Notes: generated by a model not told the origin, from the sequence alone. DNA of 64,000 nt from Planctopirus ephydatiae (GCF_007752345.1 NZ_CP036299.1:248001-312000); one strand, 5' to 3'. Numbered from the stretch's first letter, positions 19,631 through 30,070 are shown. A program made the numbers and translations.

Positions 19631-20074
19631 AATGAATCAAACCAGCTGAAAGAGGGTGAATCAATGATCACAAAGTCCTGAACCAGAGCCACCAGTTTAG
19701 ACCCCGCCAACCATTCCTGCCACGAACCCACCCTCCCTCGACTTAACTTCACCATTTTCCCGCTTCGCGCCCTGATTACGTCACACCTTTGTTGAGTGTC
19801 GGGTAGCTTCGTGCCATGCTCACGGCTCGGAGTGAGCATGCCATACCTATTAAGTCATCTTGTTCCAGAAGAAGTCAGAAAACACGCGGGCTCAACGCTA
19901 CATGCATGTTGCGCTTTTCGTGCCATCAGCCCGCCTTCCAGCCCAGATTCCTGAGCGATTGTCACTTCCATCCCGCCGATCAGATCTGATCAGGGAGAGC
20001 GTCAACTGGTCATCATCCGGGAAAGCACCGGATCGAACAGTTGCCATCCAATTCTCGAAAAAGGAGCCCGTTCC
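19631..20074. other. Divergent gene-free stretch with a REP-like hairpin
   Basis: 444 bases between leuS (minus) and the DUF1223 gene (plus). It holds the REP-like hairpin at 19811-19842. Promoters for both genes should be here; I see no convincing boxes and no gene. Confidence 0.4.
19811..19842 (+). repeat. REP-like hairpin, copy C
   Basis: GTGC followed by CATGCTCAC (19815-19823), loop GGCTCGGA, and GTGAGCATG (19832-19840): a perfect 9-bp stem with an 8-base loop. It matches the copies at 6395-6426 and 6466-6495 in outline, flank and loop. Confidence 0.75.
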
Positions 20075-20908
20075 ATGGGCCGGTTTCATCATCAGAAAAA
20101 ACTGTTACTGCTCCTGCTGTTCAGCATCGGGGCCTGGATATCACTGCGATTTTCAACCATGCCACCAGCCGCTGCCCAAGGGTTGCCATCGCGAAATTTT
20201 GCCGTGGTCGAACTCTTTACTTCGGAAGGTTGCAGCAGTTGCCCGCCCGCCGATGAAGTTCTTTCAGGGTTCGTTTCGCAGAATCCCTCACGTTCTTCCG
20301 GCGAGGTCATCGCACTCGGCTTTCATGTCGATTACTGGGATCGACTTGGCTGGAAAGATCCGTTTTCGAGTGCGGCAGCCACCCGCCGCCAGCATGCTTA
20401 CGCTTCTCAGTTTGGCAATGACCAAGTCTACACCCCGCAATTGGTGGTCAACGGTGCGATTGGCTTCGTGGGCTCGAAGAAAACTCTGGCTGAAAAAGCT
20501 GTCGAAAGAGCTCTCACGTTATCACCACAAGTTCACCTGGCCATCGAGCGGGCACCCTCGACTTCATCCTCACCAAAATCATTGATCGTCACGACGAAAT
20601 TGTCCAAGGCGCCTGGCGAGGCCATGGCTGAGAAGTATCAGGTTCTGCTGGCTTTGGTCCAGAAATCAGCGACAACCAACGTCAAGCAGGGCGAAAACAG
20701 CGGTCTTCAACTCCGGCACGTCAACGTCGTCCGGGACTTTGACGTTCAGGAGGCGAAGCAATCATCCGTCTCGAACCAGTCGATCCAGAATTCATGGCAG
20801 TTTCGGCTTCCTGTGGGCGTTTCGGTTCAGAATCTGGAATTGGTCGCAGTCGCTTATGACGCACAGAGCCATCAGGCCGTCGGCGCGACACGTCTGGCTG
20901 TTCAGTGA
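20075..20908 (+). CDS. DUF1223 thioredoxin-fold exported protein
   Basis: 277 residues. A signal peptide or N-terminal anchor (KKLLLLLLFSIGAWISL) precedes the family signature VVELFTSEGCSSCPPAD near residue 45, whose CSSC is the thioredoxin-type dicysteine. HVDYWDRLGWKDPFSS and VYTPQLVVNGAIGFVGS follow, both diagnostic of DUF1223. Members are periplasmic proteins of unknown substrate, probably thiol-linked. The second half is a divergent beta domain. AAGGAG lies eight bases upstream of the ATG. It ends 198 bases before the epimerase gene. Confidence 0.9.
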   Translation: MGRFHHQKKLLLLLLFSIGAWISLRFSTMPPAAAQGLPSRNFAVVELFTSEGCSSCPPADEVLSGFVSQNPSRSSGEVIALGFHVDYWDRLGWKDPFSSAAATRRQHAYASQFGNDQVYTPQLVVNGAIGFVGSKKTLAEKAVERALTLSPQVHLAIERAPSTSSSPKSLIVTTKLSKAPGEAMAEKYQVLLALVQKSATTNVKQGENSGLQLRHVNVVRDFDVQEAKQSSVSNQSIQNSWQFRLPVGVSVQNLELVAVAYDAQSHQAVGATRLAVQ

Positions 20909-21106
20909 AGGCTTTCGGGGGAACTCTCTTCAGTCGCTGCTCACAGCCAGCCTTTCATCAACCGCACCCAGCCTGCTCTTCCACCAGCTTTCCCCCTTTC
21001 TCCCTTCCCGCCTTCTTCCCTTCCAAAACAACCTCTCTTGACAGTTTTGCCGCTTTTCCTTGGACTTCACACTCATGGATCGAGTTGACGAAGTTCGGAG
21101 AACAGC

Positions 21107-22120
21107 ATGAAGTATCTCGTGACCGGGGCCGCTGGCTTTATTGGCTTTCATACCACAAAGAAACTCATCGCCCGGGGCGATACCGTCGTCGGGCTCGACA
21201 ACCTCAACGATTACTACCAGGTCAGCCTCAAGCACGACCGGCTGGCCCAGCTCAAAAATCTGCCGGGCTTCGCATTCGAGCAGATTGAACTGGCCGACCG
21301 ACCAGCCATGAAAGCTCTCTTCGAACGCCACCAGTTCGATGTGGTCATACATCTGGCAGCTCAAGCCGGTGTCCGCTATTCGCTCACCAATCCTCAAGCG
21401 TACATCGACAGCAATCTCGTCGGCTTCTGCGAGATTCTCGAAGGCTGTCGGCATTCCGGCGTGAAACATCTCGCCTATGCGTCGTCATCCTCGGTTTATG
21501 GCGGCAACACCAAAATGCCCTTCTCGATTCACGACAACGTCGATCATCCCGTCAGCCTCTATGCCGCCACCAAAAAAGCCAACGAGCTGATGGCACACAC
21601 GTACAGCCACCTCTTCCGGCTCCCCACCACCGGCCTCCGATTCTTCACCGTCTACGGCCCCTGGGGAAGACCCGATATGGCCATGTGGATTTTTACCAAG
21701 GCCATTCTCGAAGGTCGCCCCATCGATGTCTTCAACGAAGGGAAAATGCGGCGAGACTTCACCTTCATTGACGATATCGTCGAAGGGGTCGTCCGTGTCG
21801 CCGACAACATTCCGGTTCCAAACACCAGTTGGCAGAGCGATCATCCCGATCCCGCCACCAGTTCCGCCCCCTATCGCGTTTACAATATTGGCAACAATCG
21901 CCCTGAAGATCTGATGGAAATGATTGGGATTCTCGAATCCTGCCTCGGGAAAAAAGCCGAAAAACGACTCCTACCCATGCAGCCGGGCGATGTCCCCGCC
22001 ACCTATGCCGATGTCGATGATCTCGTCCAAGATGTCGGTTTCAAACCCGCAACTCCACTCGCCACAGGGATCCAGCGATTCGTCGACTGGTACCGCTCCT
22101 ACCATAAAATTCCTGCGTAG
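21107..22120 (+). CDS. UDP-glucuronate 4-epimerase (SDR family)
   Basis: 337 residues. An extended short-chain dehydrogenase that interconverts UDP-glucuronate and UDP-galacturonate in the cytoplasm. Seen are the NAD loop [12 protein letters not shown] (residues 5-16), [17 protein letters not shown], which is typical of the GlcA-epimerase branch, the SSSSVYGGN strand with its catalytic serine, YAATKKANE with the catalytic Tyr and Lys, and [19 protein letters not shown] precedes the ATG by six bases. The UDP-glucose dehydrogenase gene follows 102 bases later, so the two enzymes run in sequence: UDP-Glc to UDP-GlcA to UDP-GalA for surface polysaccharide. Confidence 0.93.
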   Translation: MKYLVTGAAGFIGFHTTKKLIARGDTVVGLDNLNDYYQVSLKHDRLAQLKNLPGFAFEQIELADRPAMKALFERHQFDVVIHLAAQAGVRYSLTNPQAYIDSNLVGFCEILEGCRHSGVKHLAYASSSSVYGGNTKMPFSIHDNVDHPVSLYAATKKANELMAHTYSHLFRLPTTGLRFFTVYGPWGRPDMAMWIFTKAILEGRPIDVFNEGKMRRDFTFIDDIVEGVVRVADNIPVPNTSWQSDHPDPATSSAPYRVYNIGNNRPEDLMEMIGILESCLGKKAEKRLLPMQPGDVPATYADVDDLVQDVGFKPATPLATGIQRFVDWYRSYHKIPA

Positions 22121-22222
22121 AACCATTTCCACTCTGGCGTTCCCTTCGAAAGACAGGATACTTCGAACGGGCAATAGGGTTCTTCGACGATTACTGCAGA
22201 GCGAATTGAGAAAGTCTTTCCC

Positions 22223-23533
22223 ATGAAGCTGGTGGTTGTAGGGACAGGTTACGTCGGTCTGGTGACGGGCACCTGCTTCGCCGAAAGTGGTAACGAAGTC
22301 ACCTGTGTCGATATCGATGCGGGCAAAATCGAGCGGCTCAAGCAGGGGATCATTCCCATCTACGAGCCTGGCTTGACCGAACTCGTCTTGAGAAACTCAC
22401 AGGCCGGTCGTTTGAAGTTCACCACCGATCTCGTCTCTGTCGCCCCGGAAGCCAAATGCCTCTTCATTGCGGTCGGAACTCCCCAGGGAGACGATGGTTC
22501 GGCCAATCTGACAGCTCTCTGGAAAGTGGTCGATCAGATCGCGCCGCATGTGGCCCGCGATGCCGTCGTGGTCATTAAAAGTACTGTCCCTGTCGGCACC
22601 AATCGCCAGACCTGGGAACGGTTGAAAGAAAAGGCCGGTCGCGAGATCGATGTCTGCTCGAACCCGGAGTTTCTGAAAGAAGGCTGCGCGATCGACGACT
22701 TTACCCGGCCAGATCGTGTCGTGGTGGGCGTCACCAGACCACCCGTTGCTAATGTGCTGCACGAGCTCTATCAGCCGTTCCTGCGAACCGAAAATCCGTT
22801 TCTGGTCATGGGGCTGGAAAGTGCAGAAATGACGAAGTACGTCGCCAACTGCATGCTTGCCACCAAAATCAGCTTTATCAATGAGATGGCCAATCTGTGT
22901 GAAGCCGTCAATGCGAACGTGAACGATGTTCGCCGGGGGATTGGCCACGACCAGCGGATTGGCTTTCAATTTCTCTTCCCAGGGGTTGGCTACGGCGGTT
23001 CCTGCTTCCCGAAAGATGTTCGTGCCCTCATTGCTGTGGCCAGTCGCTTTGGCCTTCCCTCAAAAATGCTGCATGCTGTCGATGAAGTGAACAACCTCCA
23101 GAAGGAAGTTCTCTTCTCCAAAATCCATCAGCGATTTGGTGGTGATCTGGCCGGTAAAACCATCGCGATCTGGGGGCTGTCGTTCAAACCCCGCACTGAC
23201 GATATCCGCGAAGCACCGGCACTCGTCCTGATCGATCAACTGCTCGCTCAGGGAGCCACGATCAAGGTGCACGACCCCGTCGCCCATGAAAACGTCGAAG
23301 CCATCTACAAAGACCGGCTCACTTACTGCAAGCATCACTACGATACTCTCGATAACGCCGATGCACTGGCGATTGTGACGGAATGGCAGCAGTTCCGAAA
23401 TCCCGACTTTGACTACATCAAGCACAAGCTCAAACAGCCCATCATTTTCGATGGCCGCAATCTGTACGATCCCAAACTGATGGCCGAAAGAGGCTTCGAA
23501 TACTCGGGCATCGGCTTAAAAGCCGCCCAATAA
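22223..23533 (+). CDS. ugd: UDP-glucose 6-dehydrogenase
   Basis: 436 residues, normal for the family. It oxidises UDP-glucose twice with NAD to UDP-glucuronate. The Rossmann loop [17 protein letters not shown] is at the start, [10 protein letters not shown]-like residues follow, [14 protein letters not shown] marks the substrate loop, and the catalytic cysteine C261 lies in YGGSCFPKD. The C-terminal NAD/sugar-binding domain contains [17 protein letters not shown]. It forms a likely operon with the epimerase upstream and supplies its substrate. Confidence 0.97.
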   Translation: MKLVVVGTGYVGLVTGTCFAESGNEVTCVDIDAGKIERLKQGIIPIYEPGLTELVLRNSQAGRLKFTTDLVSVAPEAKCLFIAVGTPQGDDGSANLTALWKVVDQIAPHVARDAVVVIKSTVPVGTNRQTWERLKEKAGREIDVCSNPEFLKEGCAIDDFTRPDRVVVGVTRPPVANVLHELYQPFLRTENPFLVMGLESAEMTKYVANCMLATKISFINEMANLCEAVNANVNDVRRGIGHDQRIGFQFLFPGVGYGGSCFPKDVRALIAVASRFGLPSKMLHAVDEVNNLQKEVLFSKIHQRFGGDLAGKTIAIWGLSFKPRTDDIREAPALVLIDQLLAQGATIKVHDPVAHENVEAIYKDRLTYCKHHYDTLDNADALAIVTEWQQFRNPDFDYIKHKLKQPIIFDGRNLYDPKLMAERGFEYSGIGLKAAQ

Positions 23534-23577
23534 CCCGCCTCGCGTGGTTGGACGATCATGATGTAGTCGTCACGTAG

Positions 23578-23605
23578 GGTGCATGCAATTCCGACGGAAT
23601 GCACC
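23578..23605. repeat. Hairpin between convergent ugd and protease genes
   Basis: GGTGCAT (23578-23584) and ATGCACC (23599-23605) form a 7-bp stem; the loop holds the palindrome TTCCGACGGAA. The adjacent GGAATGCACCAGCTC (23596-23610) is identical to 11586-11600. It may act as a bidirectional terminator; there is no T-run. Confidence 0.45.
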
Positions 23606-23678
23606 AGCTCCACGCTACTCTGGACGCAAGCCGTCATTCATGCACAGCTTGCACCCACATCACGAACCACGTTGTCGT

Positions 23679-24875
23679 TTAAGGAGTTCGCTCACCCAGG
23701 GGATCAGTCGTCGTGAGTGTCAGTGGCACCTCGATTTCCTGACCATCGCGAACAATCGTCAGACGAACGACATCGCCCGGCTTTTTATCTTCGACGTAAC
23801 CGAGAAAATCATCAGCCGTCGAAATCTTGCGGCCATCAACGGCCATAATTCGGTCGGCAGCGGCACGATCGATAGATTCACTGATGAATGGCCCACGCCG
23901 GGCGCGAACGACTTTCGGGCCTCGTAACCCCGCACGTTCCGCTGGCCCGCCAGGCTTCATTTGAGCAATCAGCAGACCTTTCTCTGTCTCAAAGACTTTG
24001 GTGATCCCCACTTCAGGCCGCACCACTTTCCCATAAGCGAGCAATTGCGGCACCACCCGCGTGACCAGATTCACAGGAATGGCAAACCCTACACCGGCAC
24101 TTTGACCCGATGTCGTGGCAATGGCGGTGTTAATCCCGATCAGCTTTCCGTGGGCATCGAGCAAGGGCCCGCCGCTGTTTCCGGGATTGATGGCGGCATC
24201 GATCTGGATGATCGAGCGGATCGTGCGATTGCCATGAATCTGCAGAGATCGATTGAGATTCGAAATAATCCCTGTGGTTAAGGTTCGTTCGAGACCAAAG
24301 GGGTTCCCCAGGGCAAAGACCCGCATGCCGGCTCGAAGTTTTCGCGAATCGCCAAATTCCACGGGATACAGCTGATCTTCTGGAGCTTCGAGCTTCAGGA
24401 TGGCAATATCGTTGACAGGATCAGCTCCCACGATGGTGGCATCGAATGATTCGCCCGAATAGAGCGTTACACTGATCTGCGTCGCCCCTTCCACAACGTG
24501 ATTATTGGTCAGCACATGGCCTGCTTTATCAATGATCGAACCAGAACCACTCCCTTCGGATTGCAGCTCTAGCAGCGAAAACCGGCCCGACTGCACTGCT
24601 TTCGTCGTAATGTTCACCACACTGCGGTTGGCTGCCTGATAGACCGCAATATTCACCGCTTCTTCCGGCGTCAGACCATCCGCCATATAGATGGGCTTGA
24701 CCTTCGGTTGATTGGCTTCATCTTCTTCGCTGTAAGGGGTCGATTTGAAGCGGGCACCGCGGTCCTGGGCCACAGCCAGACCGTGGGCCTCGAAAGTGGA
24801 TGGTTGCAGCCACCAGGCAGTGAGCATGCTCGCAGCCAGGGCCGAAATGAAACTTGCCAATATCACTCTGGTCAT
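23679..24875 (-). CDS. HtrA/DegP-like serine protease with one PDZ domain
   Basis: 398 residues from ATG at 24875, where GGGAG lies eight bases upstream; a start at 25061 would add 62 residues before the membrane segment. An N-terminal anchor or signal (MTRVILASFISALAASML) places it in the periplasm. The trypsin-like domain carries the triad in VLTNNHVVEG (His), VNDIAILKLE (Asp) and INPGNSGGPLLD (Ser). A single PDZ domain follows (LLIAQMKPGGPAERAGLRG and IMAVDGRKISTADDFLGYV). The family degrades or refolds misfolded envelope proteins. It is divergent from the GTPase gene with a shared 311-base gap. Confidence 0.94.
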   Translation of the reverse strand: MTRVILASFISALAASMLTAWWLQPSTFEAHGLAVAQDRGARFKSTPYSEEDEANQPKVKPIYMADGLTPEEAVNIAVYQAANRSVVNITTKAVQSGRFSLLELQSEGSGSGSIIDKAGHVLTNNHVVEGATQISVTLYSGESFDATIVGADPVNDIAILKLEAPEDQLYPVEFGDSRKLRAGMRVFALGNPFGLERTLTTGIISNLNRSLQIHGNRTIRSIIQIDAAINPGNSGGPLLDAHGKLIGINTAIATTSGQSAGVGFAIPVNLVTRVVPQLLAYGKVVRPEVGITKVFETEKGLLIAQMKPGGPAERAGLRGPKVVRARRGPFISESIDRAAADRIMAVDGRKISTADDFLGYVEDKKPGDVVRLTIVRDGQEIEVPLTLTTTDPLGERTP

Positions 24876-25048
24876 CACGAAGTCTCCCAACCGAATACGA
24901 ACCTGTCTTCTATAAAAGATTTCGACGAGACCAACAAGACGGGTCGGGAGCATCGCAGCGGCTGTAGCCAGCTTTCCAAATCGATTTTCGCAAGAACCCC
25001 ATTCAGAATTCGAGTGCCGAATGGACTGGGAAAATGGTCTGCATGCGG

Positions 25049-25108
25049 CGACAATAACCAAGTCACGACAATAATCAGGTGACGATTGTCAAGTGCTGCA
25101 AAATTGTC
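25049..25108. promoter_or_regulatory. Array of four ATTGTC/GACAAT sites between divergent genes
   Basis: GACAAT occurs at 25050-25055 and 25067-25072, inside two tandem 17-base repeats (25049-25065 and 25066-25082, 14 of 17 identical). Its inverse ATTGTC occurs at 25085-25090 and 25103-25108. Start-to-start spacing is 17, 18 and 18 bases. The array lies about 80-140 bases upstream of the GTPase start and 175-230 upstream of the protease start, as expected for an operator controlling one or both. Confidence 0.5.
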
Positions 25109-25186
25109 TATCAGGGCCCTGGGCTGAGATCTTGGCCAGGCATGGGCCTTGGAAATTGATTGACCCTCGCTAGGACGAAGTCATTG

Positions 25187-27043
25187 ATGCCGACTGATCA
25201 GACACTCCGGCCTGTTGTCAGGCAGTCGCAGATCGAGAGCCTGCTGGCTGATTTGAGCCGCTGGGCCCAGGCCAGTGCGACTTCGAGCGTGGTTCGCGAA
25301 CAGCAAAGGCTTTTGGGCAGCCTGCTGGTCGCTGCTCCCGAACTGGTCGCACGAATTCAGTCACCACTTTTGATCGCCACCTTTGGCGGTACCGGTGTGG
25401 GCAAGAGTACTCTTGTCAATGCGCTGGTCGGTGCAGAAATCACGCGGGCAGGTGTCACCCGGCCCACGACATGTGTCCCGACACTGGTGATCCATCAGGA
25501 GACTTCGCTCTCATCCTTAGGGTTTTCGACACCCAGGTCATCCGCCTCGCCTCGAGAGACATCCGCACCCGAGTTCCACGTTCAACAACTCGATCTGCCG
25601 ATTCTCAAACAGTTTGCTCTGCTTGATTTTCCCGATGTCGATGTGGATGAAGTCGCCATTGAAGGGAGCAATCTCGCCAGAGTCCGCGAACTCCTCCCGT
25701 TATGCGATGTCCTCCTCGTCGTCAGTACTCAGGAGAAGTATCGCCAGGCCAGATTGCAGACCGAATTGCGCGCTGCAGCCTCGCATGCGCGAGTTCTTTT
25801 CGTGCAGACATTTGCCGATCGCGATGACGACATTCGTGAAGACTGGCGCAAGGATCTTGTTCGCGATTTTGAACTGGTCGAGATCTTCTTTGTCGATTCG
25901 AAAAAGGCTCTCGAAGAGAGCCGACGCGGCATGCGACCAGCCGGCGAGTTTGGTCAATTGATGGCGACACTCGAGCAGGAATCGATCGACGGCCTGCGTC
26001 CACTCTTAAGGCATAACAACCTCATTGACCTGATTGAGAATACGCTCTCGCAGGCCAGAAGTGCATTAGCAGCCCATCGTCCACTCGTGCAGCGTGTTTC
26101 TGATCGTCTGGAGGCTGAAGATCGAAAACTGACTGCGAAACTTTCCGAGCGGCTCAAGACCGAACTCGAGAGCGAGCAGCAGCCGTGGGAAGAACGCCTG
26201 ATCTCGGCTGTGGCCGAAACATGGACGATCAGTCCACTCAGTGCTCTGTTGCGATTTCGAGCCCGCTGGAGCACTTTTTTAGGTTCGTATGCCCTGTTGA
26301 GATCGCGCACTGTCGTGCAGGCGACGATTGCCGGGAGCCTGCAGGCGGTCGACTGGCTGCAAAGATCGCAGCGGGATAGTCAGGCCCGCGCGGCTCTGGA
26401 TCAACTGGGAACCTCGGTACTGACGGAGGCCGACTTGAGAAACCTGGCCTCGATCGTGCAGGGAGATGCCTCACAGGCCGGGTTTGATCCGATTGACTGG
26501 TCGACCGACCAGCGCCGGCAGGAAGCTGGTCAGTTGCAGCTCACCATGTGTCTGAAGGCGCGGGAACTGGTCGATCAACTCGTGCAGAAACTGGTCAAAT
26601 CCAATGCCAGCCCGGTTGTCCGCTGGGGCTACGAAATTCTGTTGTGCCTCTTCCCGGCCTGGCTGTTGTGGCGCATCTGTTACAACTTCTTTTACGAGGC
26701 CTTCTGGCTGGGCAAGCCTCATCTCGAAACGAGCTTTTACTTCCCCGCAGCACTCCTCCTCGTCGGCTGGTGTGCGCTGTGGGTCTGGCTGATCACCCGT
26801 CGGCTGAAGCGGGGCCTGCAGCACGAAATTCGAGCCTTAGCCAGCGATCTCGCCAGGCAGCAGATTCCGGGCGGTCTCTTTATCCAGCTTCGAGAACGGG
26901 TCGATCAGTTCGAGCAGTTCGAACGAGAAGTGCAGAACCTGCACGAGCGCGCCCGCGTGATTCAGAAAGATCTCCGCAACAGACCAACCCACCTCGGCTT
27001 CTCCCGGCATCAAAGGCTTCTCGAAACATCGAAAACCCCATAA
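25187..27043 (+). CDS. Membrane-anchored dynamin/Era-like GTPase
   Basis: 618 residues from ATG at 25187 (AGGA upstream; a TTG at 25160 would add nine). The P-loop GGTGVGKST is at residues 67-75, followed by a switch-I-like GVTRPTTCVPT and a G3-like LLDFPDVDVDE where DxPG would be expected. The NKxD position is degenerate: the best candidate is VQTFADRDDD. After a long helical region with LEAEDRKLTAKLSERLKTELE, two hydrophobic segments (WGYEILLCLFPAWLLWRICY and FPAALLLVGWCALWVWLI, near residues 480-550) anchor it to membrane, and a coiled-coil-like tail closes it. The architecture recalls bacterial dynamin-like or YcjX/YeeP-type GTPases. The specific role is unknown. Confidence 0.75.
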   Translation: MPTDQTLRPVVRQSQIESLLADLSRWAQASATSSVVREQQRLLGSLLVAAPELVARIQSPLLIATFGGTGVGKSTLVNALVGAEITRAGVTRPTTCVPTLVIHQETSLSSLGFSTPRSSASPRETSAPEFHVQQLDLPILKQFALLDFPDVDVDEVAIEGSNLARVRELLPLCDVLLVVSTQEKYRQARLQTELRAAASHARVLFVQTFADRDDDIREDWRKDLVRDFELVEIFFVDSKKALEESRRGMRPAGEFGQLMATLEQESIDGLRPLLRHNNLIDLIENTLSQARSALAAHRPLVQRVSDRLEAEDRKLTAKLSERLKTELESEQQPWEERLISAVAETWTISPLSALLRFRARWSTFLGSYALLRSRTVVQATIAGSLQAVDWLQRSQRDSQARAALDQLGTSVLTEADLRNLASIVQGDASQAGFDPIDWSTDQRRQEAGQLQLTMCLKARELVDQLVQKLVKSNASPVVRWGYEILLCLFPAWLLWRICYNFFYEAFWLGKPHLETSFYFPAALLLVGWCALWVWLITRRLKRGLQHEIRALASDLARQQIPGGLFIQLRERVDQFEQFEREVQNLHERARVIQKDLRNRPTHLGFSRHQRLLETSKTP

Positions 27044-27118
27044 TGCAGCCGCTTTTTGCCCCCACATTGTCAACTGTGCATATCGCCCGGAATCGGTGTG
27101 CCTCGTCAGGGAATGCTT

Positions 27119-30070
27119 TTAACCACTTCCACCAGCGGACGTGGCCTGGTTGACGTCGAGCTTGCCTGTGGTGGGGTTAAACTCGATGCGTTTAGCTGTT
27201 TGAGGAACGCCGCCTCCAGGGCCTTCGCGCCAGATGGTCGCTTCGCGATTCCCCACGGCCTTGAGAATGAACAGTCCCTTCGACTGATCGTAGCTCACCT
27301 GATCGGCCCGGGCATGAAAGCCGTTGCCTTCGAGGATCGTGTTGCCATTGGCGAACAGTTCCATCCATGGTTTCTGGCTGGCATTCGCTGCACTCTCCAG
27401 TGGCTGACGCTGGATAAGTTCCAGGCTGTCGCAACGCATCGAGCCAGCGTTTTTGGTCAGTTGATCGGGATGAATCGTGGCGACAGAGGTTTCGACGGGC
27501 CCGTGAACCACCTGAACTCGATCATGGAAGGTCGTGCCGCGTGATTCGATATTCCCGATCATTTTGCCATTGAAGTCGACGCTTGTGTAATCCCACGGGC
27601 TCTGGTCCGCTGTGAGTGGCCGGTTGGCGCGGGCGGATGTGGCAGAAGCTTGCTGGATCGTCGATTCCGGCTCCCGGCGCCAGATCTGCAGCTTCCCTTT
27701 GCCAATCGCACTGGCGGCACCAGTCGCTGGTTCCAGCCTTAACTGCCAGACATTGGCCCGGCGAATCTGCGTGAGCAGGCCCTGCTTACGTTCGTAACTT
27801 TCCAGACGCACACCATCTTTACACAGGATTACCGCCAGATCGGTCTTCGGTTGCTGGCCTTGCTGCTGTGCGAACAGGATGCGCTGCGTCAGTTCGACTT
27901 CCATCTGCTGACAGTTCATCCGGTGGTTATTGATCGCCTCGGGAGTGTGGCTCGCAAAACTGGCGAAGATGTTTCCATCGAAGGAGGCTCTACGGCCATC
28001 GAAGATCATTTTTTCCTGCCACGAGATATCCAGAATTTCGGGCTGCGCCATCAGTTGACCCGAAGTATCTTTTTCGATGGGTAACTGAATGTTTCCTGCC
28101 CCATCGACCCAGGCCAGATTCTCGGTGCGATCGAGGTGCACGGCTGGCCCGCGAATGAGCATGCCACTATCACGAATCTCTGCGGGAGAGCCGTAAACGT
28201 GCACGACTTGCCGGGCTTCGCCTTCGTTTTTGAGATGAAGCTTCTGTCCGCGCAGATCGAGAGGTGGCTTGTTATCGATGCGTGCCTGGCTGAGCTGAAA
28301 ATCTTTTTCTGTCCAGACATCGCTCACCATGGGCTCGCCCGTTTTCAGATCAGGCTTCATGAGCACCTTCAAATGGCCGGCTTTCATGCGAAATGGCTTC
28401 GTGTTCGCAGCCGATGATGGATTGCCCGACGCGGGAAGCATCCCTTCGGAACTGTTACCGGCAGACTTTTGGCCTTCTGGCTTTTTTTCACCTGGCTGAC
28501 GATTGAAGTCGCCCTCGAAATCGACCAGCAACGTCTCGGCTTCGGCTTCGAGTTGAGGGGAAAGCATGGCGACGTTCTTTTCCGCCAGGAGACGGCGGGG
28601 CTGAATATTCAAAGCGTCCGGCTGTAAATTGCCACTCTGCAGGCTCGCCACTGAAGGCGCGGGCCTGCCGGGAGCCAGGCTGAGAGGTGTGACCCAGACA
28701 CGGATCTGGTCGGCACCCAGGGCGGTTTTCTGGCCCGGCTGTCGGAAGGACGCCTGATTATTCAGTTCGATGACATCGAGCCGGGTTTCGGGATCGGCAA
28801 ATTTTCTGAGGTGAGTTTTCCAGCCGGCGGCGTATTGAATGAGTTGTGTCGCTGGATCGCGAGTTTCGAGTACGCCTGGCCCTGCGCAGAGAATGTCGCC
28901 AATGGTGTCGGCCTCGCCAATGGCGATCTGAACGCCGGGCGACTGCAATCGATTCTCGCCATGCCAGAGCTGGACCCCTTTGGGATCACTCATCACAAGT
29001 ATGCGATCGACGGCATTGTAAACGAGAGAAGTCATCTCGCCCTTGAAGTTCTGCTGAGTCGAAACGGTGCGGACGAGTCGTCCTTCGGCTTTCAATGAAG
29101 CAAAACGCAAATCAGTACGGATCCTGCGGAACTCGGCCTCTTCGGGCTTCGCTGTGGGAGGAGCAGGGACGTTCGCCACGTCCTCCGGCTTTCGAGGAAC
29201 AAATCCGAGAGTCAGCCGTTCGCAGCGCAGCCAGTCTGTCTGTCCGGCCACGGGTTCGCGATAAACAAGCACGTCGTCTTTCTGAGCACGCTCGGCTTCG
29301 AAGATGGCCACTTCATCTTCGACCAGATACTCAAAGCTGCCTGCCGTTTTGATGTGCAGAGGAAGTGGTTCCTGCTTGTTCTTGAGCACCACTTCCATCT
29401 TGACATTCCGCCGGAGCCTGACACTTTTGAGACCGATAATGGCGGGTCGATCGGAGTGCATGGTGTATTCAGCGGGGATCAGCTCAGCCTGCAATTGACC
29501 GGCAGTCCCACGATGAGGCCCCAGAGCAAACGAAACCGGGTGATCGCTGTACATGCGAGCTGCCGATTCCGACAGATAAAAGTTGCGCCCTTTGATCATC
29601 AGCCCTTCCGGGCCAGCCACAGAGACTTCGCCCTCCAGCGCACCGGCGATAATACGCCCCGGGTTTGGTGAGCGGACATCGAATTGCGAGGCAAACTTAA
29701 GGAGTGCCGATTCTGCGACGAGCGTGGTGATCTGCGTTTTCCCTTTACGCTCATTCACCACTACCATGGCAAGCGGACGAAAGCGAATTTCGCCTCGATT
29801 TCCTTCCGGCATCCACTCGTTGGCATACAGGTAGGTATGATCCGAACGAATCTGATACTGAGAATCGATCGCCCAGGTGACATGCGGCAGATGTTCGCGG
29901 GCAATGCGTACGTTCTCGGCACTGCTGGAGAGACGTTCGTGGGGTTCAGCGACCGCTATGGTGACCTGTCTCTCGGGACGAGCCAGGAGCCAGCCACTCG
30001 CCACGCGATAGGCCATAAAGAGGCCTAACAGGCCCGATACGACAGTCCCTGTCAGCATCAGTCGCTTCAT
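27119..30070 (-). CDS. Giant OstA/LptA-like envelope protein
   Basis: 983 residues. An N-terminal membrane anchor (residues 1-29, MLTGTVVSGLLGLFMAY) is followed by an LptC-like region and then several stretches of short beta-strands of the OstA/LptA kind: SLVYNAVDRILVMSDPKGV, LRGQKLHLKNEGEARQVVHV, GPAVHLDRTENLAWVDGAG and, near the C-terminus, LFANGNTILEGNGFHARADQ with VSYDQSKGLFILKAVGNREA. The latter is the clearest OstA signature. LptC and LptA are normally about 190 residues each, so this is a fused, extended version. Its ATG overlaps the kdsD stop by four bases. I infer a role in moving lipopolysaccharide across the periplasm; the domain count needs a structure model. Confidence 0.7.
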   Translation of the reverse strand: MKRLMLTGTVVSGLLGLFMAYRVASGWLLARPERQVTIAVAEPHERLSSSAENVRIAREHLPHVTWAIDSQYQIRSDHTYLYANEWMPEGNRGEIRFRPLAMVVVNERKGKTQITTLVAESALLKFASQFDVRSPNPGRIIAGALEGEVSVAGPEGLMIKGRNFYLSESAARMYSDHPVSFALGPHRGTAGQLQAELIPAEYTMHSDRPAIIGLKSVRLRRNVKMEVVLKNKQEPLPLHIKTAGSFEYLVEDEVAIFEAERAQKDDVLVYREPVAGQTDWLRCERLTLGFVPRKPEDVANVPAPPTAKPEEAEFRRIRTDLRFASLKAEGRLVRTVSTQQNFKGEMTSLVYNAVDRILVMSDPKGVQLWHGENRLQSPGVQIAIGEADTIGDILCAGPGVLETRDPATQLIQYAAGWKTHLRKFADPETRLDVIELNNQASFRQPGQKTALGADQIRVWVTPLSLAPGRPAPSVASLQSGNLQPDALNIQPRRLLAEKNVAMLSPQLEAEAETLLVDFEGDFNRQPGEKKPEGQKSAGNSSEGMLPASGNPSSAANTKPFRMKAGHLKVLMKPDLKTGEPMVSDVWTEKDFQLSQARIDNKPPLDLRGQKLHLKNEGEARQVVHVYGSPAEIRDSGMLIRGPAVHLDRTENLAWVDGAGNIQLPIEKDTSGQLMAQPEILDISWQEKMIFDGRRASFDGNIFASFASHTPEAINNHRMNCQQMEVELTQRILFAQQQGQQPKTDLAVILCKDGVRLESYERKQGLLTQIRRANVWQLRLEPATGAASAIGKGKLQIWRREPESTIQQASATSARANRPLTADQSPWDYTSVDFNGKMIGNIESRGTTFHDRVQVVHGPVETSVATIHPDQLTKNAGSMRCDSLELIQRQPLESAANASQKPWMELFANGNTILEGNGFHARADQVSYDQSKGLFILKAVGNREATIWREGPGGGVPQTAKRIEFNPTTGKLDVNQATSAGGSG

